From UBA7672 sp035995285 (GTDB lineage: Bacteria; Pseudomonadota; Alphaproteobacteria; Caulobacterales; Hyphomonadaceae): 5,606 bases of DNA. The notes below the pieces were generated by a model. It did no database searches, was not told where the DNA came from, and was given only the letters and a program-made list of their open reading frames with translations. This document shows positions 5,481 to 5,606 of this stretch, in pieces (the stretch's first letter is position 1; every line of letters begins with the position of its first letter). The position numbers were made by a program, and so were the translations under genes. The stretch is from NCBI GenBank assembly GCA_035995285.1, contig DASYKO010000064.1, positions 1 to 5,606 on the forward strand, written 5' to 3'.

Positions 5481-5606
5481 CCCTGTATGTTGGGTGTGAG
5501 GGTTTCTGACCCTTGCGGCTGGCGCGGCCCGACGGAACCCTGGTTCGATCCGTTTCCTGGCTTGGGCGCGCCGGCCGGTCGTTGTTCCGAACAGTCGCTT
5601 GGGCAG
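5481..5606. other. Non-coding right end, no gene recognised
   Basis: No plausible gene is seen here. On the minus strand all three frames are open from the right edge for 40 or more codons, but the translations are low in hydrophobic residues, match no family I know and run into the palindrome, so I do not call a gene. A small AGGGT/ACCCT inverted repeat (5499-5513) and GAACC/GGTTC (5535-5546) are present and may belong to a longer form of the repeat element. Confidence 0.35.

Noticed and set aside
5542..5551. GGTTCGATCC, resembling a tRNA T-loop
   Set aside because: The flanking bases do not form the 5-bp T-stem, and no anticodon arm or acceptor stem can be built around it.
5448..5606. Minus-strand frame open from the right edge to a stop at 5448-5450
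   Set aside because: All three minus-strand frames are open here for 40 or more codons, the translation shows no family motif, and its end is made of the palindromic repeat; chance openness in GC-rich DNA explains it.
1..5606. CRISPR arrays, insertion sequences, toxin-antitoxin or phage-defence genes
   Set aside because: No regularly spaced repeats, transposase motifs or defence-type domains were seen; the coding content is accounted for by the redoxin and the five glycan genes.

Overview
The DNA is GC-rich, and the coding frames show strong G/C preference at third codon positions. That preference also leaves long, meaningless open frames on the opposite strand. Together with GGGAG-type ribosome binding sites and a CATTCCGG...CCGGAA hairpin repeat near the right end, this suggests an alphaproteobacterium. 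A Caulobacterales/Hyphomonadaceae-like organism is my best guess, but that placement is inference from style and not proven by the window.

Layout. At the left edge (1-281, minus strand) is the N-terminal part of an exported redoxin/thioredoxin-fold protein that lacks the expected active-site cysteine. A 251-bp divergent intergenic region (282-532) with several short inverted repeats separates it from a plus-strand run of five genes filling 533-5418. These encode an integral-membrane acyltransferase-3 (AT3/OafA-like) protein, a NodB-type polysaccharide deacetylase (CE4), a family 2 glycosyltransferase (GT2) and two tandem, homologous family 8 glycosyltransferases (GT8). A 113-bp gap lies between the acyltransferase and the deacetylase. 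The last four genes are translationally linked, with start/stop overlaps of 1, 1 and 4 nt, and each of the three glycosyltransferases has a clear Shine-Dalgarno sequence inside the gene before it. The right end (5419-5606) is non-coding and carries a 30-bp palindromic repeat.

How the genes fit together. This is a surface-polysaccharide cassette (lipopolysaccharide core/O-chain, capsule or exopolysaccharide). The GT2 and the two GT8 enzymes would add sugars one after another to a lipid-linked or LPS acceptor on the cytoplasmic side. The deacetylase would remove N- or O-acetyl groups from a sugar or glycan intermediate. The AT3 protein would O-acylate the glycan at or across the inner membrane. 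No polymerase, flippase or sugar-nucleotide pathway gene is visible, so the polymer cannot be named.

I did not find a wholly new system. The points most worth a second look are the cysteine-less redoxin, the tandem GT8 duplication with diverged acceptor-side regions, the altered third motif of the deacetylase and the palindromic repeat closing the operon.
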